From: Smallanthus sonchifolius
Lineage: Eukaryota > Streptophyta > Magnoliopsida > Asterales > Asteraceae
Direction: 5' to 3'
Assembly (NCBI GenBank): GCA_023525975.1
Contig: CM042034.1
Coordinates: 689,501 to 753,500 of the forward strand
DNA: 64,000 nucleotides
Position 1 is the first letter of the stretch; every line of letters begins with the position of its first letter. The position numbers and the translations under genes were made by a program. The notes below the pieces were generated by a model that saw only the letters and a list, made by a program, of their open reading frames with translations, ran no database searches and was not told the DNA's origin. Below are positions 35,930 through 47,663 of the stretch, piece after piece.

Positions 35930-36068
35930 AAACGTGTACGTTTCGACGCGTCGCCGTAACGCGGGGTGGTTAGAGTTACTACACGTTTCGACGCCGCCGC
36001 AACACATGATGGTTCGAGTTGCTGTACGTTTCGACGACGCCGTAACGCGAGGCGGGTAAATCCCCTAG
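35930..36068 (+). repeat. GC-rich tandem repeat ending in CTAG, possible Helitron 3' terminus
   Basis: Three copies of TACGTTTCGACG(C)...CGCCG(T/C)AACGC... precede GGCGGGTAAATCCCCTAG then T. The GC-rich repeat before a CTAG end is compatible with a Helitron terminus, but I found no 5' end. Confidence 0.4.
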
Positions 36069-36313
36069 TTATGATTTATTCTAGTTATGATTTATTATTC
36101 GTGAATAATAAATAGTAAGTAGGGACAACTCGTATGGGTATAAATAAACCAAATTATCCATAAAGCCACCGACTATTTACCCGTCACCACTTCATTGGCG
36201 TGCATTCTGCTTTCCTCTGCAACTTCATTCGCACGTGATTCGATTCCAAACTCTTACAATTAATATTATAATAATAAGCCAAATATGATTCTCCAAATCT
36301 AATTTCTTCATCC
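36069..36313. other. Short spacer before the palindromic element
   Basis: AT-rich, with a duplicated ATGATTTATT phrase; nothing else recognised. Confidence 0.3.
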
Positions 36314-36737
36314 CGGAAAAATACGAAAATGGATATTTGACAAAGAAAATACTCAAAAATGAATATCCTTATTTAGCCTACTGTTTCATAGACATTGGTC
36401 ATGACAGCCGGTTAAAGACGGCTAAGCTAGCCGGCTAAAATTTCCGTTCCAAAATTCTATTTGTCAGAGTATGAACTAATAATATGGCGACACGTGGCAG
36501 ACTTATCCGTCTAAATAAACAGTTTTAGCAGTCTAAATAAACAGTTATAGCCGTCTATTAGACGGCTTAGCCTTCGAAAACATTTTTTGAAAATTTTTGG
36601 AGGCTTAGCCGTCTAATAGACGGCTATAACTGTTTATTTAGACGGCTAAATGCATCAGACGGATAAAACTGTTTATTTAGACGACTATAAATGTTTATTT
36701 AGACGGCTAAATGCATTAGACGGCTAAAACTGTTTAT

Positions 36738-39671
36738 TGTAATATCCAGACTTTCCCGACCCATCTTTCCCTAAACCCGTAAAGGTAGTATTTATTTAAA
36801 ACTCGAATTCGTGGAAAAACTATTTCCTTAAACAATAAATATTAATTTAATTAATATATAGTTAAGGAAAATCATATATATGAATTTTTTTAGTATATAT
36901 ATGTAAACATGATATAATTCTTAAAACTTTATAAGTTTGGGAGTATATAAATAATATAAACTTATTTTAAATTCCTTAGACTTATAAACTAATAAATCTT
37001 ATAAATCGTTTCATAAAAATCATTTGAGAAAACTTATTCAATTTTTAATTAGACATTTTGTTTGTCTTTAAAATCCAGGGACTGAAACTGCCAAATACTG
37101 AAACTTGTTTTAAACTAAAATTAAACTTTAAACGGAAAGTGCTAACTCAATGAAACTATAAGGACCTGTTTTGTAAAAACCCCAAAGTCCCAGAACCAAA
37201 AGCAGTACCGAGTTCGATCCCCGTTCCAACTGGTTTTGAGCTCGATTTAGCCAAAACGCGGAGTTTGTCCAGATTCGAGGAACCTCGATACTCGCCTGAG
37301 GCGTGCGATCGAAACCCAATGTCATCAATGCCCGGACACGGCCCGAGACACGCATAAATTCAAAATTTGAATCGTTCGGCCGCCCGAAATCTTCCCACCT
37401 AACCGGGCATTTAACTCGCGAAATCGGCTATAAATATCGAGCTAAATCTTCAATAACATCACACCGAAACTACCTAGACTCTCAATTTGATCGTTTAACA
37501 CCTGCATTCTCCGATTAAAAGCCGCGACAGCCGACGAACACCTCAAGATCGTTCTCAATCATTTCGACATCATTTCAGGTAATTCGAATGGCCATTCTAC
37601 TCGAAATCTTGAATAGAACAGAAGCCCTATGTTTAATTTGATGAACAAATGGCTAATCAATTTGCACTTACGGATTCTTGTTCTAGGGTTCATAAGGGAA
37701 AAGGGGGAATGATTTGATTTTCTGTTTAACACTTTTCTTGTTCAGATATGTTACCACCGAGACCCGTAGGCGGGGTGGTTAGACGTGTGTGTGTGTTTGG
37801 CGACCCGGTCACAGACCCGGGTTCGACCCGGGCACAACCCCAGTTTTTGTTTTCATTTTTTGTTATGCTTTTAATCAGTTTTAAAAACTTCCAATTATTT
37901 TTATAAAATCTGTTGAATCTTTATAAACTTAGTTGTGAATTTTAATTACACTTTTACATTCAGGAACATTTTAGTTAAATAAAACTTAGTAAAACCTATA
38001 ATTAATTAAATCTTTAATTTTGGTTTTAAACACTTAAAACTATAAAAATACTTTTAAAACTCTATAAACAGGAATTATGTTAATAATCAGAAATTATAAA
38101 ATTATTTTATACTTTCTGAAATACACATATTATTTAGTTTAAACATTAAATCAATTTATAAACTTTAGTTTAAACATTTAAAATTCAAGATTTATTTATT
38201 TATTTAAATAAAATAAACTTGCGTAATTTATAAATCATAAAGTTATAAATTTATAAACATTATAAATAGATAACTTTAAATATTTATAAACTTATAAACC
38301 TTACTCGAATACTTTAACGTTGAAATTATAGACTTATAAACTTTGAAACTTTAAATTAAAATATAAATTTTAAGAAAAATGATATTTAACATATTTGTTT
38401 AGACTTACAAATTTCACTTTAGATATTTAGACTTATAACCATTTGCAAATAATGTTTTGGATGCTTAATGATTAAATCTTAAAACTATCCATATTGGTAA
38501 ATTCAAATCAAGTGAATAACCTTTTGATAATTATTCATTCTTAATAATTACTTATTCTTAAATAATTATTATTTATCCTAAATCACTATTTAGTCTTTAA
38601 GTACTTTGTATTTAATAATTATTTTACTTTTGAAATAATTATTATTTATCTTTAATCCTTATCTTAAATAATTATTTTAAACCATAATTATTTTAAACTA
38701 TTAATTTATTTAAACTTTGAAATCCAAGTCTAGTATGACTCATTCAAAACCTTATTAAAACTTGACTTAAACTTTATTAACACAATCATTCTCATCTCCC
38801 ACTTGGAACCCTAGTCGATCTTGAAATCCTAGATCCTTACCATAGACTTATATGATCATACTTAAATCTTTAAACTTGCATACTTAGGCTTATTGTGAGG
38901 ATATTCTCCCTCCAAGTCTTGCAAATACTTATCCGTGTCGGATACTATTCATCATCCAGGTGAGTATACTTAGCCCCCTTTTCATTTACATTCTTTTGGG
39001 GTGGAACATGTTCAAACTTTAAACTTATACAATTCTTGTACAACTATGACTAGATGCTTATTCTTATGTTAAACTTGAGACTTGTATGCTTAGATTAAAC
39101 TTAAAACTAGCATATTCATTAACTTTGATCAAGCCTATGGTAACAATGATAGATCTATTGTATTTGACCAATCCACCTTGATTGATTGACCCTTCGGGGG
39201 GAGCCCTTGGTGTTTGTTACTAAACCAAAACTTTGAGACTTGAGACTTATAAGGGTAACCTGCGGGTTATGCCTAAACTTGGTTGAGGATTGAATGTGCA
39301 CAATGTTTAAGATACTTGTTTTCTCATACTTACATTATAGAATGCATAAATCATAGTGAATTGTAATTCTTTTCAAATACTTGTTAAACCGTGTCAAAAC
39401 CTTTGTATCTCACCAACTATTTTGTAGTTGACAGATTCTTTCACATGTTTCAGGTACTACAACATGAGACTTTATTGTGATCACATAGGATGCTTGGACC
39501 TAGAATGCTAAATCAATTAGACTTGTATTCTTGCTATGTATTTGATTTATTCTTTGTATTGGAACCTTGAAGTTATTTAATAAAATTATTTAAACTTTAA
39601 TAGTCAACCTTGTGCTATTGAACAACCGCGTCCGCCCCGACGTATAATCCGCCGTCGGTTGGGGTGTGACA
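36738..39671 (+). repeat. 5' LTR of the LARD
   Basis: Runs from TGTAATATCC to GTGTGACA. It contains a TATAAATA at 37439-37446 that would suit the LTR promoter, several polyadenylation-like AT segments, and a tRNA-like module at about 37760-37860. The 75-codon frame at 37128-37355 is repeated in the 3' LTR and has no protein homology I recognise. Confidence 0.92.
37760..37860 (+). other. tRNA/SINE-like Pol III module inside the 5' LTR
   Basis: GTAGGCGGGGTGGTTAGACG resembles an A box and GGGTTCGACCC at about 37819-37829 a B box, about 45 bases apart. TTTTTG follows about 15 bases later as a possible Pol III stop. The same module is at 45011-45111 in the 3' LTR, and a diverged version is in the solo LTR at 2390 (split by an insertion). 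Confidence 0.5.
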
Positions 39672-39674
39672 GAT

Positions 39675-39687
39675 TGGTATCAGAGCC
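39675..39687 (+). promoter_or_regulatory. Primer-binding site of the LARD
   Basis: TGGTATCAGAGCC begins 4 bases after the 5' LTR. It is complementary to the 3' end of initiator Met-tRNA, the usual primer for plant gypsy and copia elements. Confidence 0.9.
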
Positions 39688-41932
39688 TTGGTTATAGGGA
39701 ATTAGGTTATTAGACACATGACCTAGACTATAACTTAGGAGACCCAAACATGAGTTAACTCATGTCCTTTACTAGGAACTTTCTCCTCATTCTATTCTTA
39801 AATCTTATACGTGAACGCTTGGAGATTCTAAGATTCTACTTACCTACGTACTACAAGAGGCTACTACATCGAGGACACGTTCTTAGGCTTTAAGTCTAAT
39901 CCTCCAATAAACTCTCGTCAAGAGTATTTGAATTCTAAACAATGTATGAGAACTTGTGCGGACCGGAAGGGTGAATACCTGTATTCTGGGAAATTCTGTC
40001 AAGGAAAGCATTTCGTATAAATCCAAATCAACCGTTGGACCACTATGCTTTCCTGGGAATTCTTGGGATGAGTATCCACTTATAGGAATACACAACTCCT
40101 CTAAACATTTGTGAGCTTAGATCTCTCTTGATATGTCAAAGTACTTACTTAGTGATATGCACTAAATGAGTACCATCTCAAAATACTATACACTTCGTAA
40201 ATTCATGATTCAAAAACTTTCCTCTGTAACCTTTACTCTATGATTCTTATGTTCCGTCTTCTCAAGAATGGTCACATGACAGCATGCTTACTCGTCATGA
40301 CCTGAAGGAGTTACATTCAAGGAGAAATTCTTACGAGACTATGTAGGAGTTAACTACATACATAAACTTATATTTACAAATACTTCCCAATAAACTTCTT
40401 GATCCTTGTAATACAACCCTTAAAACTATGTGTTACCCTACAAATTCTTCTACAAACTTCATTATTTTATAAACTTGACACCTAAGAGGTAACCTATGTA
40501 TTCTTACCTACCTCCTTAACCGAGTTTCATTTGATAACTAACTCAAAACTTTTGTTACACTTTCATACATCTCAAAACTTTCGTACGTCCTTAAACTTCA
40601 TGATCCTTGTAATACCATCACATTTAAAACTATGCATTACCCCACGAGTCCTTTTACAAACTTCATTATTTTATAAACTTGGCACATAAGGGGAAACCCT
40701 TGTGTGTCATTTCATTTTTCGTCACTCAAGCAAACTTCATTTTATGACTAACTCAAAACTTCGTTACCTTCGTACGTCCTTAAAACTTACACATTACCGT
40801 TTCTTGTAAAACAAAACTTAACGTCTTTTAAATCTAAAGTACATTAACAAAGGGATTAGTGACCTGATTGCTTTCCCCGCAAGAGAAGAAACCTGCTAAG
40901 TAATGGACTCCACGTTTAAGATTCTGACCCATAATAAACCTCGACGTAGTACCTTAAACCCAAATATCGATGACAATAACAAAAAAAGAGTTGAAGACTC
41001 GCGAGGAAATTCTGGCTAGGGAAGTAGGGTACGTAAGTGAGTCCCCGTGACCCACCCCTTCTTTCAGGAATTCTCCTCGTTAGCCCATCGACTTCAAGCC
41101 AAAAACCATTTTTATTTTATAGTACTATGATGACTCAGTATTATGAATAAAAAACCTTTTAAACATATTAAATCAACCTACTTACTATAATTTTCCGTTT
41201 AAATTGTCTTAAGTAAGAACTAGAAGTCTCAATTTTGAAACATATAAATGAAAATTTCTTTGAAATTTCATCTGGTCATTATTTACTGGTTTGACTCTTC
41301 TTTCATCATTACAAACTTAACCCTCCTACCCAAACACTTTCGTCAAGAGTAACTCACGTTAGTACTTGAGACAATTGACGATGTTGCAAATCCTAGGTGA
41401 CACGCGTATACTTGAGGAATAAACTTTGAACAAACCTTCTGATTCGTAAGCACTCTTTTAAAACAACTCGACTTACGAACCACTGCTGTAATCAACTATG
41501 ACCCTTACCTCTTATATAGACTTCACACTTCTAAATTTTCGTTTGAAAATCATACATACCTTTTCATAAGTCTTACTTATATTATCCATCGATGTCCAAC
41601 TCGTCATTACACTCTATATAAAAGAAAACCGTACCTGCTAATTATAAGCACACTATCATAAACCTTATTGAATCTTTTCCTGTTACCCTATACTTGGAGG
41701 CTTTCCTCATTTAACTCTTGCCACTTAAAAAAAATTACTATAAATCACAACGGGAACTAAAAAGCTTAAATACACGTTGCTAAAACATTAAACTTCGTAT
41801 ACACAACTATGAGGTCCGAAACTTTTAAGTCATGCAGAAACTTATACAACTGCTCAAACCCGTATTCTTGAAACTAAACATGTCCAATAAAGGATCATGT
41901 AAAGCTTAATATTGCAACTTGTGAATTATCCT
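39688..41932 (+). other. LARD interior, non-coding left part
   Basis: All six frames are densely stopped. I see no retroviral domain motif, only AT-rich DNA with repeated TCCTTGTAAT-ACC and ACTTCATTATTTTATAAACTTG phrases near 40370-40680. Confidence 0.6.
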
Positions 41933-42846
41933 ACTTATACTTGGATTCTTAATCTTGAAACTTATACTTGAATTCTAAATCTTGAAACTTATACTTAAAT
42001 TTTTAATCTTGAAACTTATACTTGAATTCTTAATCTTAAAACTTATACTTGGATTCTTAGTCTTGAAACTCATACTTGGATTCTAAAACTTATACTTGGA
42101 TTCTTAGTCTTGAAACTTATACTTGGATTCTTAATCTTGAAACTTATACTTGGATTCTTAGTCTTGAAACTTATACTTGGATTCTTAATCTTGAAACTTA
42201 TACTTGGATTCTTAGTCTTGAAACTCATACTTGGATTCTTAATCTTGAAACTTATACTTGGATTCTTAGTCTTGAAACTTATACTTGGATTCTTAATCTT
42301 GAAACTTATACTTGGATTCTTAGTCTTGAAACTCACACTTGGATTCTTAATCTTGAAACTTATACTTGGATTCTTAGTCTTGAAACTTATACTTGGATTC
42401 TTAATCTTGAAACTTATACTTGGATTCTTAGTCTTGAAACTTATACTTGGATTCTTAATCTTGAAACTTATACTTGGATTCTTAGTCTTGAAACTTATAC
42501 TTGGATTCTTAATCTTGAAACTTATACTTGGATTCTTAGTCTTGAAACTTATACTTGGATTCTTAATCTTGAAACTTATACTTGGATTCTTAGTCTTGAA
42601 ACTCACACTTGGATTCTTAATCTTGAAACTTATACTTGGATTCTTAGTCTTGAAACTTATACTTGGATTCTTAATCTTGAAACTTATACTTGGATTCTTA
42701 GTCTTGAAACTTATACTTGGATTCTTAATCTTGAAACTTATACTTGGATTCTTAGTCTTGAAACTTATACTTGGATTCTTAATCTTGAAACTTATACTTG
42801 GATTCTTAATCTTGAAACTTATACTTGGATTCTTAGTCTTGAAAAC
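41933..42846 (+). repeat. 27-bp tandem array (about 34 copies) in the LARD interior
   Basis: The monomer is ACTTGGATTCTTA(A/G)TCTTGAAACTTAT. Copies alternate AATCTT and AGTCTT, forming a 54-bp dimer for most of the array; the alternation breaks near 42775-42830. Rare CTCACACTT variants recur about 270 bp apart (42331 and 42600), suggesting local duplication of ten monomers. Copies at the left edge are more diverged. Because 27 is a multiple of 3, the array gives 250-290-codon open frames on both strands; these are artefacts. Confidence 0.97.
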
Positions 42847-43330
42847 TTGTTGTGTGACGTATTCTTGTTCAAACACAATTTAAACTACTCCATGTTTGAC
42901 GTATTCTTGTTCAAACATGATGTACGTACGAGACTTTAAACTACACCATGTTTGACGTATGCTTGTTCAAACATGATGAACGTATGAGACTTTAAGCCAC
43001 TCTATGTTTGACGCATGCCTGTTCAAACCCGATAGACGTATAAGACTTTAAGCTACTCCATGTTTGACGTATGCTTGTTCAAACACGATGGACGTATAAG
43101 ACTTTAAGCTACTCCATGTTTGACGTATGCTTGTTCAAACACGATGGACGTATAAGACTTTTCCATGTTTGACGTATGCTTATTCAAACATGATGAACGT
43201 ACAAGACTTTTAAACTACTCAAGGTTTGATGTATTCTTGATCAAACCCGAGGAAAGTGTAAAGACTTTAAACTACTCGATGATTGAAGTATTCTTAATCA
43301 ATCACAAGGAAACTTTGAAACTCTAAATCT
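42847..43330 (+). repeat. 56-bp tandem array of hairpin-forming units in the LARD interior
   Basis: Eight or nine units, starting near 42890, 42946, 43002, 43058, 43114, 43163, 43220 and 43277. Each has a stem-loop: CATGTTTGA (42891-42899) with TCAAACATG (42911-42919) and an 11-base loop. In the unit at 43220 the arms are GGTTTGAT and ATCAAACC; in the unit at 43277 they are TGATTGA and TCAATCA. Some middle units have one mismatch. The loop keeps (A/C)GTAT(T/G)CTT. Confidence 0.9.
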
Positions 43331-43974
43331 TGTCACATTCTTTAATCATTGAACGACGTTTCTCTCTAAGGGACTCGTTAATCAGTGATCACTCTTGTGT
43401 GGAAACTTTAGTCGTGTGTTAAACAAATTCTTGTACTCTTTCTTGATCCGCACACAAACGGAAGGACCTATGCAGACTGTACGACGATTTAAATGCTTGC
43501 GGGTGCACACGTAAGTATGAAAATCAACGTATGGGAAGGCATAGTAAACTCTGTCGTGTGCTATGATCTAAGACTTATCGTAAAAGGTAGTCACGGAACT
43601 CAGGTACCGTAAGAAATCCTTAGACGTATTAGTCTACAAACTCAAATTCTTGAACCGTCATCAAATCCATCTCGAGTGATGCATCCTATTTTAAATCTTG
43701 AATGGAAGATCACCAACTATTCTTTCAAATACATTTCTGGAAACAAATCTTCATGTATTTCAATGAAACTACATGCTTCTTAGGTAAACTCTTGGCAACC
43801 ATATGCTTTCAAAACTTAGAAACTTGAACGAAATCTTATCCCTGTCATTCCAGTTACGATCCTAAACGTAATCCCGAACTTGCTTGGAACGTAAGGTATC
43901 TTTCTCAGAATCTTTGTGCGTATCATAGACTTAAAACAGAAACCTCCTACTTTAATTTCGGGACGAAATTTCCT

Positions 43975-43988
43975 AAAGTAGGGGAGAC
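43975..43988 (+). promoter_or_regulatory. Polypurine tract of the LARD
   Basis: AAAGTAGGGGAGAC lies directly before the 3' LTR and follows GGGACGAAATTTCC, a context I associate with Tekay-like gypsy elements. Confidence 0.85.
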
Positions 43989-46922
43989 TGTAATATCCAG
44001 GCTTTCCCGACCCATCTTTCCCTAAACCCGTAAACGTAGTATTTATTTAAAACTCGAATTCGTGGAAAAACTATTTCCTTAAACAATAAATATTAATTTA
44101 ATTAATATATAGTTAAGGAAAATCATATATATGAATTTTTTTAGTATATATATGTAAACATGATATAATTCTTAAAACTTTATAAGTTTGGGAGTATATA
44201 AATAATATAAACTTATTTTAAATTCCTTAGACTTATAAACTAATAAATCTTATAAATCGTTTCATAAAAATCATTTGAGAAAACTTATTCAATTTTTAAT
44301 TAGACATTTTGTTTGTCTTTAAAATCCAGGGACTGAAACTGCCAAATACTGAAACTTGTTTTAAACTAAAATTAAACTTTAAACGGAAAGTGCTAACTCA
44401 ATGAAACTATAAGGACCTGTTTTGTAAAAACCCCAAAGTCCCAGAACCAAAAGCAGTATCGAGTTCGATCCCCGTTCCAACTGGTTTTGAGCTCGATTTA
44501 GCCAAAACGCGGAGTTTGTCCAGATTCGAGGAACCTCGATACTCGCCTGAGGCGTGCGATCGAAACCCAATGTCATCAATGCCCGGACACGGCCCGAGAC
44601 ACGCATAAATTCAAAATTTGAATCGTTCGGCCGCCCGAAATCTTCCCACCTAACCGGGCATTTAACTCGCGAAATCGGCTATAAATATCGAGCTAAATCT
44701 TCAATAACATCACACCGAAACTACCTAGACTCTCAATTTGATCGTTTAACACCTGCATTCTCCGATTAAAAGCCGCGACAGCCGACAAACACCTCAAGAT
44801 CGTTCTCAATCATTTCGACATCATTTCAGGTAATTCGAATGGCCATTCTACTCGAAATCTTGCATAGAACAGAAGCCCTATGTTTAATTTGATGAACAAA
44901 TGGCTAATCAATTTGCACTTACGGATTCTTGTTCTAGGGTTCATAAGGGAAAAGGGGGAATGATTTGATTTTCTGTTTAACACTTTTCTTGTTCAGATAT
45001 GTTACCACCGAGACCCGTAGGCGGGGTGGTTAGACGTGTGTGTGTGTTTGGCGACCCGGTCACAGACCCGGGTTCGACCCGGGCACAACCCCAGTTTTTG
45101 TTTTCATTTTTTGTTATGCTTTTAATCAGTTTTAAAAACTTCCAATTATTTTTATAAAATCTGTTGAATCTTTATAAACTTAGTTGTGAATTTTAATTAC
45201 ACTTTTACATTCAGGAACATTTTAGTTAAATAAAACTTAGTAAAACCTATAATTAATTAAATCTTTAATTTTGGTTTTAAACACTTAAAACTATAAAAAT
45301 ACTTTTAAAACTCTATAAACAGGAATTATGTTAATAATCAGAAATTATAAAATTATTTTATACTTTCTGAAATACACATATTATTTAGTTTAAACATTAA
45401 ATCAATTTATAAACTTTAGTTTAAACATTTAAAATTCAAGATTTATTTATTTATTTAAATAAAATAAACTTGCGTAATTTATAAATCATAAAGTTATAAA
45501 TTTATAAACATTATAAATAGATAACTTTAAATATTTATAAACTTATAAACCTTACTCGAATACTTTAACGTTGAAATTATAGACTTATAAACTTTGAAAC
45601 TTTAAATTAAAATATAAATTTTAAGAAAAATGATATTTAACATATTTGTTTAGACTTACAAATTTCACTTTAGATATTTAGACTTATAACCATTTGCAAA
45701 TAATGTTTTGGATGCTTAATGATTAAATCTTAAAACTATCCATATTGGTAAATTCAAATCAAGTGAATAACCTTTTGATAATTATTCATTCTTAATAATT
45801 ACTTATTCTTAAATAATTATTATTTATCCTAAATCACTATTTAGTCTTTAAGTACTTTGTATTTAATAATTATTTTACTTTTGAAATAATTATTATTTAT
45901 CTTTAATCCTTATCTTAAATAATTATTTTAAACCATAATTATTTTAAACTATTAATTTATTTAAACTTTGAAATCCAAGTCTAGTATGACTCATTCAAAA
46001 CCTTATTAAAACTTGACTTAAACTTTATTAACACAATCATTCTCATCTCCCACTTGGAACCCTAGTCGATCTTGAAATCCTAGATCCTTACCATAGACTT
46101 ATATGATCATACTTAAATCTTTAAACTTGCATACTTAGGCTTATTGTGAGGATATTCTCCCTCCAAGTCTTGCAAATACTTATCCGTGTCGGATACTATT
46201 CATCATCCAGGTGAGTATACTTAGCCCCCTTTTCATTTACATTCTTTTGGGGTGGAACATGTTCAAACTTTAAACTTATACAATTCTTGTACAACTATGA
46301 CTAGATGCTTATTCTTATGTTAAACTTGAGACTTGTATGCTTAGATTAAACTTAAAACTAGCATATTCATTAACTTTGATCAAGCCTATGGTAACAATGA
46401 TAGATCTATTGTATTTGACCAATCCACCTTGATTGATTGACCCTTCGGGGGGAGCCCTTGGTGTTTGTTACTAAACCAAAACTTTGAGACTTGAGACTTA
46501 TAAGGGTAACCTGCGGGTTATGCCTAAACTTGGTTGAGGATTGAATGTGCACAATGTTTAAGATACTTGTTTTCTCATACTTACATTATAGAATGCATAA
46601 ATCATAGTGAATTGTAATTCTTTTCAAATACTTGTTAAACCGTGTCAAAACCTTTGTATCTCACCAACTATTTTGTAGTTGACAGATTCTTTCACATGTT
46701 TCAGGTACTACAACATGAGACTTTATTGTGATCACATAGGATGCTTGGACCTAGAATGCTAAATCAATTAGACTTGTATTCTTGCTATGTATTTGATTTA
46801 TTCTTTGTATTGGAACCTTGAAGTTATTTAATAAAATTATTTAAACTTTAATAGTCAACCTTGTGCTATTGAACAACCGTGTCCGCCCCGACGTATAATC
46901 CGCCGTCGGTTGGGGTGTGATA
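43989..46922 (+). repeat. 3' LTR of the LARD
   Basis: Same length as the 5' LTR (2,934 bp) and nearly identical. Differences seen by eye include CCAGG for CCAGA near the start, AAACG for AAAGG, GTATC for GTACC, GACAA for GACGA, TTGCA for TTGAA, CCGTG for CCGCG, and a terminal TA in place of CA. It carries the TATAAATA (44690-44697) and the tRNA-like module (45011-45111). Confidence 0.92.
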
Positions 46923-47128
46923 TTTATCTAGACGGATAAGCCTGCCACGTGTCACATGCTTATTGGCTCGTACTCTGACAAATGGAATGTTGGCACGAAA
47001 ATTTTAGCCGGCTAGCTTAGCCGTCTTTAGCCTTTTCGCAAGAACAATGTCCATGAAACAGTAGGCTAAATAAGGATGTCCATTTTTGAGTATTTTCTTG
47101 GTCAAATGTCCATTTTCATATTTTTCCG

Positions 47129-47652
47129 TATATTTGACATTCTTACCACTTCTGATGTTGGTTACAATAATTTTCCCCCCTTATTTCGTTTATAATCCTC
47201 ATTTGTGAATGAAATCGAGTAAACATCAATACAATTGTGATTGTCTTTGGTAACGAAGATGAACGTTCATAATGACATAAATTAAATTGTTACTTTGAAT
47301 TACTATCGTTTAATGAAAATATTAAATTCAAATTTAAAATAGTAAAATACTTGCATTTATTATCAGACATGTTCAATTTATATACGGGTTCCATAATGGT
47401 CTTTCTATTTAAAAAAACTATAACCTTACGTTACTTTAAATGTTTACAACATTTGTGATGTATATTTTTTTGAACGGAATCTATCATACTAATACTTTTA
47501 TTTCTAAATTACACCAAATAATTTATCGAATGCTTGAGTTTGAACCCAAACCTCCGGTCTAAGAGGAATAAAAACACTTGCTTGAGTGTTTACCAAGTGG
47601 GATACCACACATTGGCTATGATACATTAATGGAATAAAAACTTAAAACATAA
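47129..47652. other. Spacer with a SINE-like remnant
   Basis: AT-rich DNA. GAGTTTGAACCCAAACCTCC near 47536 reads as a degenerate B box on the minus strand, so 47530-47640 may be an old SINE fragment. No gene. Confidence 0.3.
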
Positions 47653-47663
47653 AGTTAAATGGT

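Larger units (their letters stand above)
36738..46922 (+). mobile_element. Complete non-autonomous LTR retrotransposon (LARD-type)
   Basis: Two 2,934-bp LTRs (36738-39671 and 43989-46922) flank a 4,317-bp interior, and the 5-bp duplication TTTAT is present on both sides (36733-36737, 46923-46927). A primer-binding site and a polypurine tract are in the right places. Three-frame inspection of the interior found no gag, protease, reverse transcriptase, RNase H or integrase motif; the only long frames are artefacts of a 27-bp array. Long LTRs plus a non-coding interior fit the LARD class, mobilised in trans by an autonomous gypsy-type relative (inference). By eye the LTRs differ at about seven sites, so the insertion is young. 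Confidence 0.92.
36314..47128. mobile_element. Palindromic MULE-like/foldback element, split by a LARD
   Basis: The left arm from 36314 (CGGAAAAATACGAAAATGGA, then AAGAAAATACTCAAAAATGA, TTTAGCCTACTGTTTCAT) is mirrored by the right arm ending at 47128 (TAGGCTAAATAAGGATGTCC, TTTTTGAGTATTTTCTTGG, TATTTTTCCG). Between them are repeated GACGGCTAA / AACTGTTTATTTAGACGG units, themselves arranged as inverted repeats around about 36575. Removing the LARD and one TTTAT leaves an element of about 0.6 kb. I could not identify a 9-bp target duplication, so the exact ends are uncertain. It encodes nothing recognisable. Confidence 0.65.

Noticed and set aside
37128..37355. 75-codon minus frame, repeated at 44379-44606, and the 71-codon plus frames overlapping them
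   Set aside because: They occur identically because they lie in the two LTRs; no domain, and the region upstream of the LTR TATA-like site is not expected to code.
42070..42939. Open frames of 250-290 codons on both strands
   Set aside because: They are produced by a 27-bp tandem array whose period is a multiple of three. The peptides are pure 9-residue repeats and lie in a non-coding retroelement interior.
41933..43330. CRISPR-like look of the regular repeats
   Set aside because: The units are head-to-tail without unique spacers, in a plant nuclear retroelement; this is satellite-type DNA.
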